Below are positions 44,051 to 52,297 of a DNA stretch of 64,000 bases, piece after piece (position 1 is the first letter of the stretch; each line of letters opens with the position of its first letter). The position numbers and the translations under genes are program-made. Location of the stretch: the NCBI RefSeq assembly GCF_031432315.1, contig NZ_JAVKGO010000003.1, positions 124,001 to 188,000 of the forward strand, in the 5' to 3' direction. The notes under the pieces are model-generated. The model was not told where the DNA came from. It did not search any database and was given only the letters and a program-made list of their open reading frames with translations. The DNA comes from Serpentinicella sp031432315. GTDB taxonomy: Bacteria > Bacillota > Clostridia > Peptostreptococcales > Natronincolaceae.

Positions 44051-44500
44051 TTAAAGCTTTTAACTAACCAACTAACCAACTAACCAACTGACCAACTAGA
44101 GGAGAATTCATTCTCCGACATTGCCTGTCATTACGAATGAAGTAAAGGGTTTGGTTTCAATCTTAAGCATTTGGATCTATATCTGTAAAGTTAGTAGAGG
44201 AGAATTCATTCTCCGCATTCCATGTCATTGCGAATAAAGTAAAGGGTTACGTTTCGATCTTAAGCATTTGGATCTATATCTATAAAGTAAGTAGAGGAGA
44301 ATTCATTCTCCGCATTCCATGTCATTGAGAATGAAGTAAAGGGTTGGTTTTGATCTTACATTTGAATCTATACCTCTAAATGTAAGAAGAGGAGAATTCA
44401 TTCTCCGACACCTGAACGCAGTGAAGAATCTGATTTTATGTTTAATGCTTTTAACCAACCAACAAACCAACTAACCAACTGACCAACTGGTTAACCAACT
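44051..44500. repeat. Tandem array of about 97-base units with palindromes, flanked by ACCAACT repeats
   Basis: Four copies of the palindrome GGAGAATTCATTCTCC at 44101, 44199, 44296 and 44391 (spacings 98, 97, 95) sit in units also sharing GTCATTNNGAATGAAGTAAAGGGTT and ATCTATA. The array is bounded by near-identical direct repeats of about 48 bases (44051-44097 and 44441-44488) made of TTTAAAGCTTTTAAC followed by tandem ACTAACCA/ACTGACCA units. It separates thiH from thiD2-thiE. Confidence 0.8.
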
Positions 44501-44520
44501 ATTCCCCCAGGAGGTGAACA

Positions 44521-45543
44521 ATGAATACCCTTCGAATAATCGACGCAAATATCAATAGAGTTTCAGAAGGCGTAAGAGTACTAGAAGACATATCCCGATT
44601 CGTACTAAACAACAAAAACCTTACAGAAGCCCTAAGAAACCTAAGACACATGATTCGTAAAGGCTTTGAGAATGAAAGCCTAATAGCCCACCGAGACGCA
44701 ATCAATGATATAGGCTACGACATCTCAGTTAGTAATGAATTAGACAAAAAAGAAAACCTAAACAACCTAGTACAGGCCAATTTTAAACGAATACAGGAAG
44801 GACTAAGATCTATAGAGGAAGGTTTAAAAATTGTAGGGCATTACAACGCATCAAAACTTTACGAAAACCTCCGCTATAAAGCCTATAACCTAGAAAAAGA
44901 ATTTTATATAAAACTTAAACCAAACCTCATTGATACAGATATCTACTGCATACTAGGAGAGGACTTCTCCTTAGGACGAAGCAACGTAGAAATGACTAAA
45001 ATACTAATAGAAGCAGGCATCAAAGTAATCCAATATCGTGAGAAGAAAAAGGAAAAGGGGGAAAAGTACCAAGAATGTCTGCAAATTCGTAAACTTACAA
45101 CAGAAGCAGGTGTCGCCTTTATTGTAAACGACGATGCAGATATTGCCCTAGCAGTAAAAGCCGATGGCATACATATTGGACAAGAAGATATGCCTATAAA
45201 AGAGGTAAGAAAAATTGTTGGTAATATGACCATTGGTTTGTCTACCCATAATCCAAATCAAGCAAAAAAAGCAGTAGAAGAGGGTGCAGACTACATAGGT
45301 GCCGGACCAGTTTTTGAGACAAAAACAAAGCAAGGGGTTGAACCTTCCCAAGGACTAGATTATCTAAAATGGGTTTCAGAAAATATTGATATTCCTTATG
45401 TAGCAATAGGAGGAATAAAAGAAGCAAACATTAGTCAAGTAAAAGCCCATGGGGGAAAATGCTTTGCTATGATATCAGAAATATTAAGCGAAAAAGAACC
45501 AAAAGAAAAAATAAAACAAATTAGAAAAAACTTCAGATGTTGA
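44521..45543 (+). CDS. Bifunctional ThiD2-ThiE (HMP-P kinase / thiamine phosphate synthase)
   Basis: 340 residues. Residues 1-125 match the ThiD2 domain found fused to ThiE (RIIDANINRVSEGVRVLEDI, FKRIQEGLRSIEEGLKI), an alternative HMP-phosphate kinase. Residues 140-340 are ThiE: KVIQYREKK, FIVNDDADIALAVKADGIHI, GLSTHNPNQA, GADYIGAGPVFETKTK and VAIGGI, forming the TIM-barrel phosphate and pyrophosphate contacts. It therefore can supply both HMP-PP and its coupling to the thiazole. AGGAGGTGAAC precedes ATG 44521. Confidence 0.9.
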   Translation: MNTLRIIDANINRVSEGVRVLEDISRFVLNNKNLTEALRNLRHMIRKGFENESLIAHRDAINDIGYDISVSNELDKKENLNNLVQANFKRIQEGLRSIEEGLKIVGHYNASKLYENLRYKAYNLEKEFYIKLKPNLIDTDIYCILGEDFSLGRSNVEMTKILIEAGIKVIQYREKKKEKGEKYQECLQIRKLTTEAGVAFIVNDDADIALAVKADGIHIGQEDMPIKEVRKIVGNMTIGLSTHNPNQAKKAVEEGADYIGAGPVFETKTKQGVEPSQGLDYLKWVSENIDIPYVAIGGIKEANISQVKAHGGKCFAMISEILSEKEPKEKIKQIRKNFRC

Positions 45544-45618
45544 GTAGTTAAAATCTCTGATACAAGGAATAAAATTTTAGATGAGAACGCCCTAAAAGGT
45601 TTATGTTTTTTTATGTAT

Positions 45619-45828
45619 GTCATACTGAACGAAGTGAAGTATCTTGGTTCTAAGGACCTGTCATACTGAGCCAAGGGAAGAAGCAGGAATTTAAACGCTT
45701 GTCATTCTGAACGTAGGGAAGAATCTCGGCTTTGACTTTATTGTTCCAAAATAAAGTAGAGGAGAATTCATTCTCCGACATTAACAATAGATTGTGCCTT
45801 GTCATACTGAACGAAGTGAAGTATCTCG
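45619..45828. repeat. Composite repeat before thiC (copy A)
   Basis: Contains GTCATACTGAACGAAGTGAA (from 45619), a diverged TCATACTGAGCCAAGGG copy (45660), GTCATTCTGAACGTAGGG (45701), the palindrome GGAGAATTCATTCTCC (45761-45776) and another GTCATACTGAACGAAG (45801). The same ordered composite recurs after thiE at 47829-48180. The GTCATNCTGAACGNAGNGAAGNATCT element is a dispersed repeat seen in many bacteria. Confidence 0.8.
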
Positions 45829-45941
45829 TTTTTGATTTGTACGTCATATTGAAACAGTCGTTATTGGGGTGCATCACTTAACTAAATAACAATATGCAAC
45901 AAATTATGAATTTAAAACTTTATTAAAGGGAGATGGTATAT

Positions 45942-47255
45942 ATGAACTATACAACACAAATGGATGCAGCAAGAAAAGGCATCGTAACAGTACAAATGGA
46001 AATTGTTGCAAAGAAAGAACAAATGGACGTAAACTTTTTAAGAGAAAAAGTAGCAGCTGGTCAAATCGTCATACCAGCAAATAAAAACCACAAGTCCTTA
46101 GACCCAGAAGGAATCGGAGAAGGACTAAAAACAAAAATCAATGTTAACTTAGGTATTTCAAAAGACTGTCCTAGCTTTGAACCTGAATTTGAAAAAGTAA
46201 GAACAGCCCTAGATATGAAAGCAGAAGCCATAATGGACTTAAGCTCCTTTGGAAAAACAGAAGAATTTAGACAAAAACTAATTGATATGTCCCCAGCTAT
46301 GATTGGAACCGTACCAATTTACGATGCAGTAGGCTTCTATGACAAAGAATTACAAGACATAACCGCGAAAGAATTTATTGACGTTGTTGAAAAACATGCA
46401 AAAGATGGGGTAGACTTTATTACAATCCATGCAGGGATTAATAGAGAAACAGCAGAGGTATTTAAAAGAAATAAAAGACTAACAAATATCGTTTCAAGAG
46501 GTGGTTCCCTGCTATACGCTTGGATGGAACTAAACAACAAAGAAAACCCATTCTTTGAGTACTATGATGAAGTACTAGAGATCTGTGAAAAATATGACCT
46601 AACTCTAAGTTTAGGAGATGCTTGTAGACCAGGAAGTATCAACGATGCTACGGATGCAAGTCAAATTAAAGAGCTTATGATCCTTGGAGAGCTAACAAAA
46701 AGAGCTTGGGAACGAAACGTACAAGTTATGATCGAAGGACCAGGGCATATGCCAATTAACGAAATCGCCGCAAATATGGTTATCGAGAAAAAACTTTGCC
46801 ATGGTGCACCATTTTATGTACTTGGACCCCTAGTTACAGACGTAGCACCGGGCTATGACCATATAACCAGTGCCATCGGTGGTGCCATTGCCGCAAGTCA
46901 CGGAGCCGACTTCCTTTGCTACGTAACCCCAGCAGAGCATTTAAGACTGCCAAACCTTGATGATATGAAAGAAGGAATAATCGCATCAAAAATCGCAGCC
47001 CATGCCGCAGACATTGCAAAAGGCATCAAAGGCGCAAAACAGTGGGACTACGAAATGAGTAAAGCCAGACAAGAACTAAACTGGGAGAGAATGTTCGACC
47101 TTGCAATAGACCCAGAAAAAGCAAGAAGATACAGAAAAGAATCAAATCCAGAGCATGAAGATAGCTGTACAATGTGCGGGAAAATGTGCTCCATGAGAAA
47201 CATGAACAAAGTCATGGAAGGTAAAAACATTAACATTCTAAGAGAAGATGACTAA
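45942..47255 (+). CDS. thiC: Phosphomethylpyrimidine synthase ThiC
   Basis: 437-residue radical-SAM-type enzyme rearranging AIR to HMP-P; this is the short form. The C-terminal cluster motif is CTMCGKMC (Cys-x2-Cys-x3-Cys as read here). Substrate motifs include EGPGHMPINEI, GPLVTDVAPGYDHI and LSLGDACRPGS. ATG 45942 suits GGGAG (45928-45932); ATG 45933 is adjacent to it. It is preceded by composite repeats rather than a second TPP riboswitch, and overlaps the next gene by one base. Confidence 0.95.
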   Translation: MNYTTQMDAARKGIVTVQMEIVAKKEQMDVNFLREKVAAGQIVIPANKNHKSLDPEGIGEGLKTKINVNLGISKDCPSFEPEFEKVRTALDMKAEAIMDLSSFGKTEEFRQKLIDMSPAMIGTVPIYDAVGFYDKELQDITAKEFIDVVEKHAKDGVDFITIHAGINRETAEVFKRNKRLTNIVSRGGSLLYAWMELNNKENPFFEYYDEVLEICEKYDLTLSLGDACRPGSINDATDASQIKELMILGELTKRAWERNVQVMIEGPGHMPINEIAANMVIEKKLCHGAPFYVLGPLVTDVAPGYDHITSAIGGAIAASHGADFLCYVTPAEHLRLPNLDDMKEGIIASKIAAHAADIAKGIKGAKQWDYEMSKARQELNWERMFDLAIDPEKARRYRKESNPEHEDSCTMCGKMCSMRNMNKVMEGKNINILREDD

Positions 47256-47800
47256 TGATTTACCTAGTAACCAATAGAAAACTTATCACCACAGGAACCC
47301 TACTAGACAAAATAGAAAAAGCCATGGAAAAAGGAATAGCCGGCATAATCCTACGGGAAAAAGACCTGACAACAAAAGACCTTTTACCCCTAGCAAAACA
47401 AATAAAAGAATTGACCAAAGACACAAAAGTTCAGTTCTTCGTAAACGGGAATATAGAAGTAGCACAGGACTTACACACTGGCGTACATTTATCCTTTGAA
47501 GCCTTTGTAGAAAACAAGCCAAAGCTAAATCAAAAACAAAAAATGGGCGTCTCCGTACATAGCCTAGAAGAAGCGAAAAAAGCAGAAAAACTAGGAGCAA
47601 GCTACCTCTTAGCCGGCCACGTTTTCAGTACCGACTGCAAAAAAGGACTAGCCCCAAGAGGACTAGACTTTATCAAAAACATCAAAGAAAATACATCAAT
47701 CCCTCTAATCGCAATTGGGGGGATTGATTACAACAACATGCATCAAGTCTATCAATCCGGCGCCGATGGGGTTGCCATGATGTCTTACTTTATGAAGTAG
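47255..47800 (+). CDS. thiE: Second thiamine phosphate synthase (ThiE/TenI family)
   Basis: 181 residues, short TIM barrel. ILREKDLTTKDLLPLA at the start, GVSVHSLEEAKKAEKLGASY, LAGHVFSTDCKKGLAPRG and LIAIGGIDYNNM at the phosphate-binding end. The N-terminus is short compared with E. coli ThiE, and the usual NDR-type loop is changed to FVNGNIEVA, so a TenI-like role (thiazole tautomerase) is possible. Translationally coupled to thiC (TAATG overlap). Confidence 0.85.
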   Translation: MIYLVTNRKLITTGTLLDKIEKAMEKGIAGIILREKDLTTKDLLPLAKQIKELTKDTKVQFFVNGNIEVAQDLHTGVHLSFEAFVENKPKLNQKQKMGVSVHSLEEAKKAEKLGASYLLAGHVFSTDCKKGLAPRGLDFIKNIKENTSIPLIAIGGIDYNNMHQVYQSGADGVAMMSYFMK

Positions 47801-47828
47801 TGTTTTATTGTAATTTTGTGCTGAACTT

Positions 47829-48180
47829 GTCATACTGAACGAAGTGAAGTATCTCGGTCCTAAACGCCTGCCAATTTGAGTCAAGCGAAGAATCTCGAAT
47901 TTAAACGCTTGTCATTCTGAACGTAGGGGAGAATCTCGGTTTTGACTTTATTGTTCTAATATAATAAAAACGTAGAGGAGAATTCATTCTCTGACAATAA
48001 CAATAGATAATGCCCTATCATATGAATGAAGTTAAAGGATCCCGATTCTAAACGCCTGTCAATCTGAGTCAAGCGAAGAATCTGGAATTTAAACGCTTGT
48101 CATTCTGAACGTAGGGAAGAATCCCGGTTTTGACTTTATTGTTCTAACATAACAAAAATGTAGAGGAGAATTCATTCTCC
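47829..48180. repeat. Composite repeats after thiE (copies B and C)
   Basis: Two successive copies of the composite described at 45619-45828: GTCATACTGAACGAAG at 47829, GTCATTCTGAACGTAGGG at 47911 and 48099, and the palindrome at 47977-47992 (last base changed) and 48165-48180. A further palindrome lies at 48415-48430. Together with copy A they flank the thiC-thiE pair as direct repeats. Confidence 0.8.
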
Positions 48181-48279
48181 GGAAAATACTTTGTTAAAAA
48201 ATTAATTTGCGAGCATCTCAGTGGTAGCAAAAACCCCGGGAGATGCACGATAAGCATTTTTCAACGAAAAGAAGGACTT

Positions 48280-48308
48280 TTGACAGATTTAAAGAAGTAA
48301 AATATAAT
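48280..48308 (+). promoter_or_regulatory. Consensus promoter of a possible small RNA
   Basis: TTGACA (48280-48285), 17-base spacer, TATAAT (48303-48308): a perfect sigma-A promoter, with no coding frame following for 300 bases. Confidence 0.75.
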
Positions 48309-48314
48309 AAAAAA

Positions 48315-48584
48315 GGAAGACCCTCGCAAATCGCATTTTAAGACCAGTCATTTCAATAGGTTAAGAGGGGTGCTGTTGCAACACTTAAAAATTCCCTTTG
48401 GCAACATTAGTAGAGGAGAATTCATTCTCAAACAACATTGACAGTTGCTAATTTATGCACTATCAATAAGTACATTAAAAGAAGCATGACTTAAAATCGT
48501 ATAATAAGCCTAACTATAAATTAGTTGTTATAGTATAATAATAAAGGCAAGATCACATTAAATTTTAATGTGATCTTGCCTTTT
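48315..48584 (+). ncRNA. Candidate small RNA or long leader before the MFS gene
   Basis: Between the consensus promoter (48280-48308) and the strong hairpin at 48543-48583 lie about 270 non-coding bases. They contain GTTGC (48377) to GCAAC (48401) pairing and one GGAGAATTCATTCTC palindrome (48415). Immediately upstream, GCATCTC/GAGATGC form a stem. It may be an independent sRNA or the attenuated leader of the MFS gene, which starts 27 bases after the hairpin. Confidence 0.35.
48543..48584 (+). terminator. Strong hairpin before the MFS transporter gene
   Basis: Arms 48543-48562 and 48564-48583 are perfectly complementary over 20 bases, beginning AAAGGCAAGATCACAT and ending in CTTTT. A TATAAT (48534-48539) just before it means it could alternatively be an operator or 5' stem of the MFS transcript. 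Confidence 0.7.
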
Positions 48585-48610
48585 GACTGAACTTGTACAG
48601 GAGTGACAAA

Positions 48611-49900
48611 ATGATAGACTATTTTAAAAGACAAAATGACGATGGCAATAACTCATCTATTTATTATGGCTGGGTTATTGTTGCCATAGCAGCCTTAGGG
48701 GTGTTTTTCTCTGGTCCGGGACAAACCTACTCTGTTTCAATTTTTATAAATTATTACGTTGAAAACCTAGGCTGGAGCAGAACCTTGGTTTCTAGTTACT
48801 ATTCCTTTGCCACTTTGACAGCGGGACTAATGATCCCAATTATAGGGAGAAAAATAGATAAATTAGGTCACAGAAAAATGATGAGTCTAGTTGCTTTTTT
48901 ATTAGCACTAGCCTGTTTATGGATGAGTTTTGTAACCCAACCAATTATGCTTTTTGTTGGATTTTTATGCCTAAGGCTTTTTGGACAGGGTTCTATGACT
49001 TTGATTCCCTCTACCCTCGTACCCCAATGGTTTATAAATAAGAGGGGAAAGGCTTTAAGTTTAATGGCTTTAGGGGGCGTGGCTGGGTCAACGTTACTAC
49101 CAATTATTAATAATTATCTAATTGGGGCTGTAGGGGTCAATTTTACTTGGCGTGTTTGGACAGTGTTGTTAATGACAGTTATGATGCCCGTGGCCTATGG
49201 ACTGGTTAGAAATAAACCGGAGGACATCGGGATCCAACCTGATGGGAATGAAGGATTAAAGGATACAGAAGACCTTATAAATACGACCATAGAAGTGGAC
49301 TATGATAGATCATGGACGGTAAAAGAGGCAATTAGAACCCGGGCATTTTGGTTAATGCTATTTTGTTCCATGGTACCTGCCATGGTAAATACGGGTATTA
49401 CTTTCCACATGATTTCTATTCTGGGGATACAAGGCTTTGACAGTAACTTTGCCGCTTTGGTACTAAGTATTACCGCAATGGTCCAACTGCCTCTGACCTT
49501 TTTGGCAGGGCATATAGTGGATCGGGTTCAGGTACATTATGTAAAGGGTCTTAATTTTATCATATTACTTATTGCAGTTATTTTGCTTCTGTACGGGGTT
49601 AGTAGTAAAATTTTAATCATTTATGCAATTCTCCACGGTACCTTTGTCGCCTTTGATTCTGTAAGCACAGGGGTACTATGGCCAAACTATTTCGGTAGAG
49701 AAAATTTAGGTAGCATTCGGGGTATTACCATGACCGCTATGGTTATTGGCTCAGCATTAGGCCCCCTACCTTTTGGATACTTTTATGATCAGTTTGGTGG
49801 ATATCGAGAAATACTGTTAATCATGTTAATATTTCCAATTTTAAGTAGCTTATTTGCATTTATATCTCCCAAACCAATAAATGAAAACATATTGGAATAA
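48611..49900 (+). CDS. MFS transporter (oxalate/formate antiporter-like group)
   Basis: 429 residues with 12 hydrophobic segments, two halves of six joined by a charged loop (about 205-235). YYGWVIVAIAALGVFFSGPGQT is the first segment; the GRKIDKLGHRKMM loop between segments 2 and 3 is the MFS signature, and GHIVDRVQVHYV repeats it in the second half. The start pattern resembles OxlT-type monocarboxylate carriers (MFS_1), but substrate is unknown. ATG 48611 follows AGGAGTG; TTG 48593 lies before that site. Confidence 0.85.
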   Translation: MIDYFKRQNDDGNNSSIYYGWVIVAIAALGVFFSGPGQTYSVSIFINYYVENLGWSRTLVSSYYSFATLTAGLMIPIIGRKIDKLGHRKMMSLVAFLLALACLWMSFVTQPIMLFVGFLCLRLFGQGSMTLIPSTLVPQWFINKRGKALSLMALGGVAGSTLLPIINNYLIGAVGVNFTWRVWTVLLMTVMMPVAYGLVRNKPEDIGIQPDGNEGLKDTEDLINTTIEVDYDRSWTVKEAIRTRAFWLMLFCSMVPAMVNTGITFHMISILGIQGFDSNFAALVLSITAMVQLPLTFLAGHIVDRVQVHYVKGLNFIILLIAVILLLYGVSSKILIIYAILHGTFVAFDSVSTGVLWPNYFGRENLGSIRGITMTAMVIGSALGPLPFGYFYDQFGGYREILLIMLIFPILSSLFAFISPKPINENILE

Positions 49901-50011
49901 TTTGGTTTAATTTAAATGCAAATTATGATATCATAGCCACTAATGACTCATCTTAGACATTTAATAACATTAGACGTCTTTATCGATGGGTAACTTTAAG
50001 GGGGCATTGTT

Positions 50012-50776
50012 ATGAAGAGAAAAGTTTTTTTAATTATTTTAACTACTGTGCTAGCACTTACACTAAGTGCCTGTACTACAACTACAAGCAAATATACTGG
50101 GGAGCACATTGCTTTTGACTATTCTGATGACTGGGAAATAGAGGTTGATGAATCAGGAGTAGGTACAAATCAAATTATGTTAGTAAATAAATCAGATTTT
50201 AGATTTGTGTTTAATGTTGAATCACTAGGCGATGTAAAAGAAGAAGAAATAATAGCGCAAATAGTAGCAGATATAAACCAAAGCTATGAGACGGCTAATC
50301 ATTCAAATGCCATGGAAGTTGTAGCTTATGAAGATGTTGTAATCGACGGAGGTAGCGGTAAGGAATTAACCCTAAACATTCAGCTTCTTGATAGCCTCAT
50401 TCAGGAACTTTACTACTCGTTATTAGAAAATATGGAAGTTTTAGAAATAAGCGATTATATCCAGGCGTATGAAGTGGATGCGTTTATAAGTGAGATGAAA
50501 AATGACCCTAATAAGCTAGAAGAACTTAAAACGCGATTAAATGAAAAAGAGACTGAGAATCAAGAACAACAATTGGCATTATTACTTGCCAATGGGTTTA
50601 TAGATAATGCCAGTCACTACTTAAATGAGGAAAGTGATGTGTCAATAACTCAAAGTAATATAGTAGTCGTGAAAGATAATGTACTTATAAGGATGTACTT
50701 TACAAGCAAAGCATCAGACTATGAGAAAAATGCAGCGGAAGCACAAAAAATAATTGACTCTATAACTTTTTTATAA
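50012..50776 (+). CDS. Lipoprotein of unknown function
   Basis: 254 residues. The signal peptide ends in the lipobox TLSAC (Cys21), so the protein is anchored on the outer membrane face. A beta-rich start (YTGEHIAFDYSDDWEIEVDE) resembles PsbP/DUF4367-like small domains, followed by a helical insert rich in Glu, Asn and Lys and a beta end (DNVLIRMYFTSKA). I cannot assign a family. AAGGGGGCATTGTT precedes ATG 50012; a terminator follows at once. Confidence 0.75.
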   Translation: MKRKVFLIILTTVLALTLSACTTTTSKYTGEHIAFDYSDDWEIEVDESGVGTNQIMLVNKSDFRFVFNVESLGDVKEEEIIAQIVADINQSYETANHSNAMEVVAYEDVVIDGGSGKELTLNIQLLDSLIQELYYSLLENMEVLEISDYIQAYEVDAFISEMKNDPNKLEELKTRLNEKETENQEQQLALLLANGFIDNASHYLNEESDVSITQSNIVVVKDNVLIRMYFTSKASDYEKNAAEAQKIIDSITFL

Positions 50777-50817
50777 AATAAAGTATTAGACCCTATAATA
50801 AATAAAAATATGACGAC

Positions 50818-50852
50818 AAAAAACTAAGCCTTGAAAAAGCTTAGTTTTTTTT
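50818..50852 (+). terminator. Terminator of the lipoprotein gene
   Basis: AAAAAACTAAGC (50818-50829) pairs with GCTTAGTTTTTT (50839-50850), then T. Confidence 0.88.
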
Positions 50853-50949
50853 AGTAAAATAATCGTAAAATTTAGAATTATAAAGGATTATGTCTACTGC
50901 TTAGAGAATTATTAAACTAACATAACAAAATACGGTGGAGGTCGAAGGC

Positions 50950-52026
50950 ATGGTCTGCGATAAATGCAAAAGTGAATTAAATGATGAAACCAAACCTTGT
51001 AACAAGTGTGGTGAAGCACCATCAAGTGATGATGAAGGCGTTGTAAAAGCAAAATTACAAAATGATGGAAGTGAGAATAAAAAAAGCGGGTTAAGTGTAA
51101 AACGTATTATAGGACTATTTATTATTACTCTATTAATTAGCAGTGTAGGATATTGGTTTTATATAAATCGAGATAATCGGGTTGGTAATACAGGGGGCAA
51201 TATCGCGAATAGTGGAGTGGTTTCTAGCCAAGGTAGATGGACATATTTTAGAAACTGGCCCGAGGGGTCTAGTCTTTATCGGGTACGACTAAATGGTAAA
51301 GATATGGAGCAGCTTACGGAGGATCGAAGTGAGTACATAAATGTAATAGGTGACTGGGTATATTATAAAAACTGGTCAGAGGATGGAAGCATATACAAAA
51401 TTAGAATCGATGGTAGCGAAAGAGAAATGCTAACGGATGATGAAGCCTGGTCTCTATTTGTAGATGAAGATTGGATTTATTACCGTAATTTTTCAGATGG
51501 ATCTACACTGTACAAAATAGGTTTGGATGGAGAGAATCGTACAAAAATTGCCGATGATAAGGCGGGTTCTCTTTTTGTAGACAATGGTTGGATTTATTAT
51601 AGAAACGAAGAGGATAATAATGCTATTTATCGTATTAGGACAGATGGAACTGAGAGAACTAGACTTAATCAGAGTCCAAGTCGATATATTAATGTTGTGG
51701 ATGAATGGGTGTACTATCATAATGAAAGTGATAACATGATTTACAAAATGACAGTAGAGGGCGCCGAACATACAAAGGTTGATGTAAACAATGCATACTA
51801 TATAAATGTAAATAATGGTTGGATATACTATGCAAATGCTTCAGATGATTGGCGATTGTATAAGGTGCGAACTGATGGGACAGAACCAACTAAGTTAAGT
51901 GATGATCGTTGCTGGAATATTAATATTATAGGCGATTGGGTATACTATGAAAATATTTATGATGGGTGGCGCTTGTATCGCGTAAGGAAAGATGGATCTA
52001 ATAATGAACCTGTTTTTTCTGGTTAG
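50950..52026 (+). CDS. Zinc-ribbon membrane protein with seven-repeat DUF5050 propeller
   Basis: 358 residues. An N-terminal zinc ribbon (Cys3, Cys6, Cys17, Cys20; KPCNKCG) is predicted to be cytoplasmic, followed by one membrane segment (IIGLFIITLLISSVGYWFYI, about 55-75). Outside the cell are seven consecutive repeats of 38-39 residues, each beginning WIYY or WVYY (the first WTYF), with DG turn and LTDD-like end, consistent with a seven-bladed DUF5050 beta-propeller. Ligand unknown. ATG 50950 has GGAGG (50937-50941) 8 bases upstream; GTG 50935 overlaps it. Single gene. Confidence 0.85.
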   Translation: MVCDKCKSELNDETKPCNKCGEAPSSDDEGVVKAKLQNDGSENKKSGLSVKRIIGLFIITLLISSVGYWFYINRDNRVGNTGGNIANSGVVSSQGRWTYFRNWPEGSSLYRVRLNGKDMEQLTEDRSEYINVIGDWVYYKNWSEDGSIYKIRIDGSEREMLTDDEAWSLFVDEDWIYYRNFSDGSTLYKIGLDGENRTKIADDKAGSLFVDNGWIYYRNEEDNNAIYRIRTDGTERTRLNQSPSRYINVVDEWVYYHNESDNMIYKMTVEGAEHTKVDVNNAYYINVNNGWIYYANASDDWRLYKVRTDGTEPTKLSDDRCWNINIIGDWVYYENIYDGWRLYRVRKDGSNNEPVFSG

Positions 52027-52070
52027 TATTATAAGTTATATCTAATGCAAAAATACATAACTAAATTGTG

Positions 52071-52181
52071 AAAAGTATACAAATGTTACCTGATCTATGT
52101 TCATTGACTTGTATCGTTATTTTACATAACTATATATATAAGTCTAAAAATGCAACATTGGGGCGAATTTTGTATACTTTT
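52071..52181. promoter_or_regulatory. Spaced 13-base inverted repeat containing GTATAC
   Basis: AAAAGTATACAAA (52071-52083) and its perfect complement TTTGTATACTTTT (52169-52181), 85 bases apart, in the leader of the symporter gene. The spacing suggests a pair of regulator sites rather than an RNA stem. Confidence 0.4.
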
Positions 52182-52238
52182 TGTTTTTTAAACAATTTTA
52201 ACCAGTAATTATAAAAAATTTTAATTAATAAAAAAAAT

Positions 52239-52267
52239 TTGAATTTTTCTGAAAAGTGTAATAAAAT
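52239..52267 (+). promoter_or_regulatory. Symporter promoter with CodY-like box
   Basis: TTGAAT (52239-52244), 17-base spacer, TAAAAT (52262-52267). Overlapping the spacer is ATTTTTCTGAAAAGT (52243-52257), 13 of 15 matches to the CodY consensus AATTTTCWGAAAATT, placed to repress. Confidence 0.5.
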
Positions 52268-52297
52268 AGTAGTCAAATCTAATAAAGGAGGAGCATT

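Noticed and set aside
44101..44406. Possible CRISPR array (four short repeats at near-constant spacing)
   Set aside because: The spacers of about 80 bases are similar to one another, the repeat is only 16 bases, and isolated copies occur elsewhere. This is a tandem repeat, not CRISPR.
45942..47255. ThiC cysteine motif read as Cys-x2-Cys-x3-Cys instead of the x4 spacing of the long E. coli form
   Set aside because: Probably normal for short-form ThiC; I could not compare enough relatives from memory to call it anomalous.
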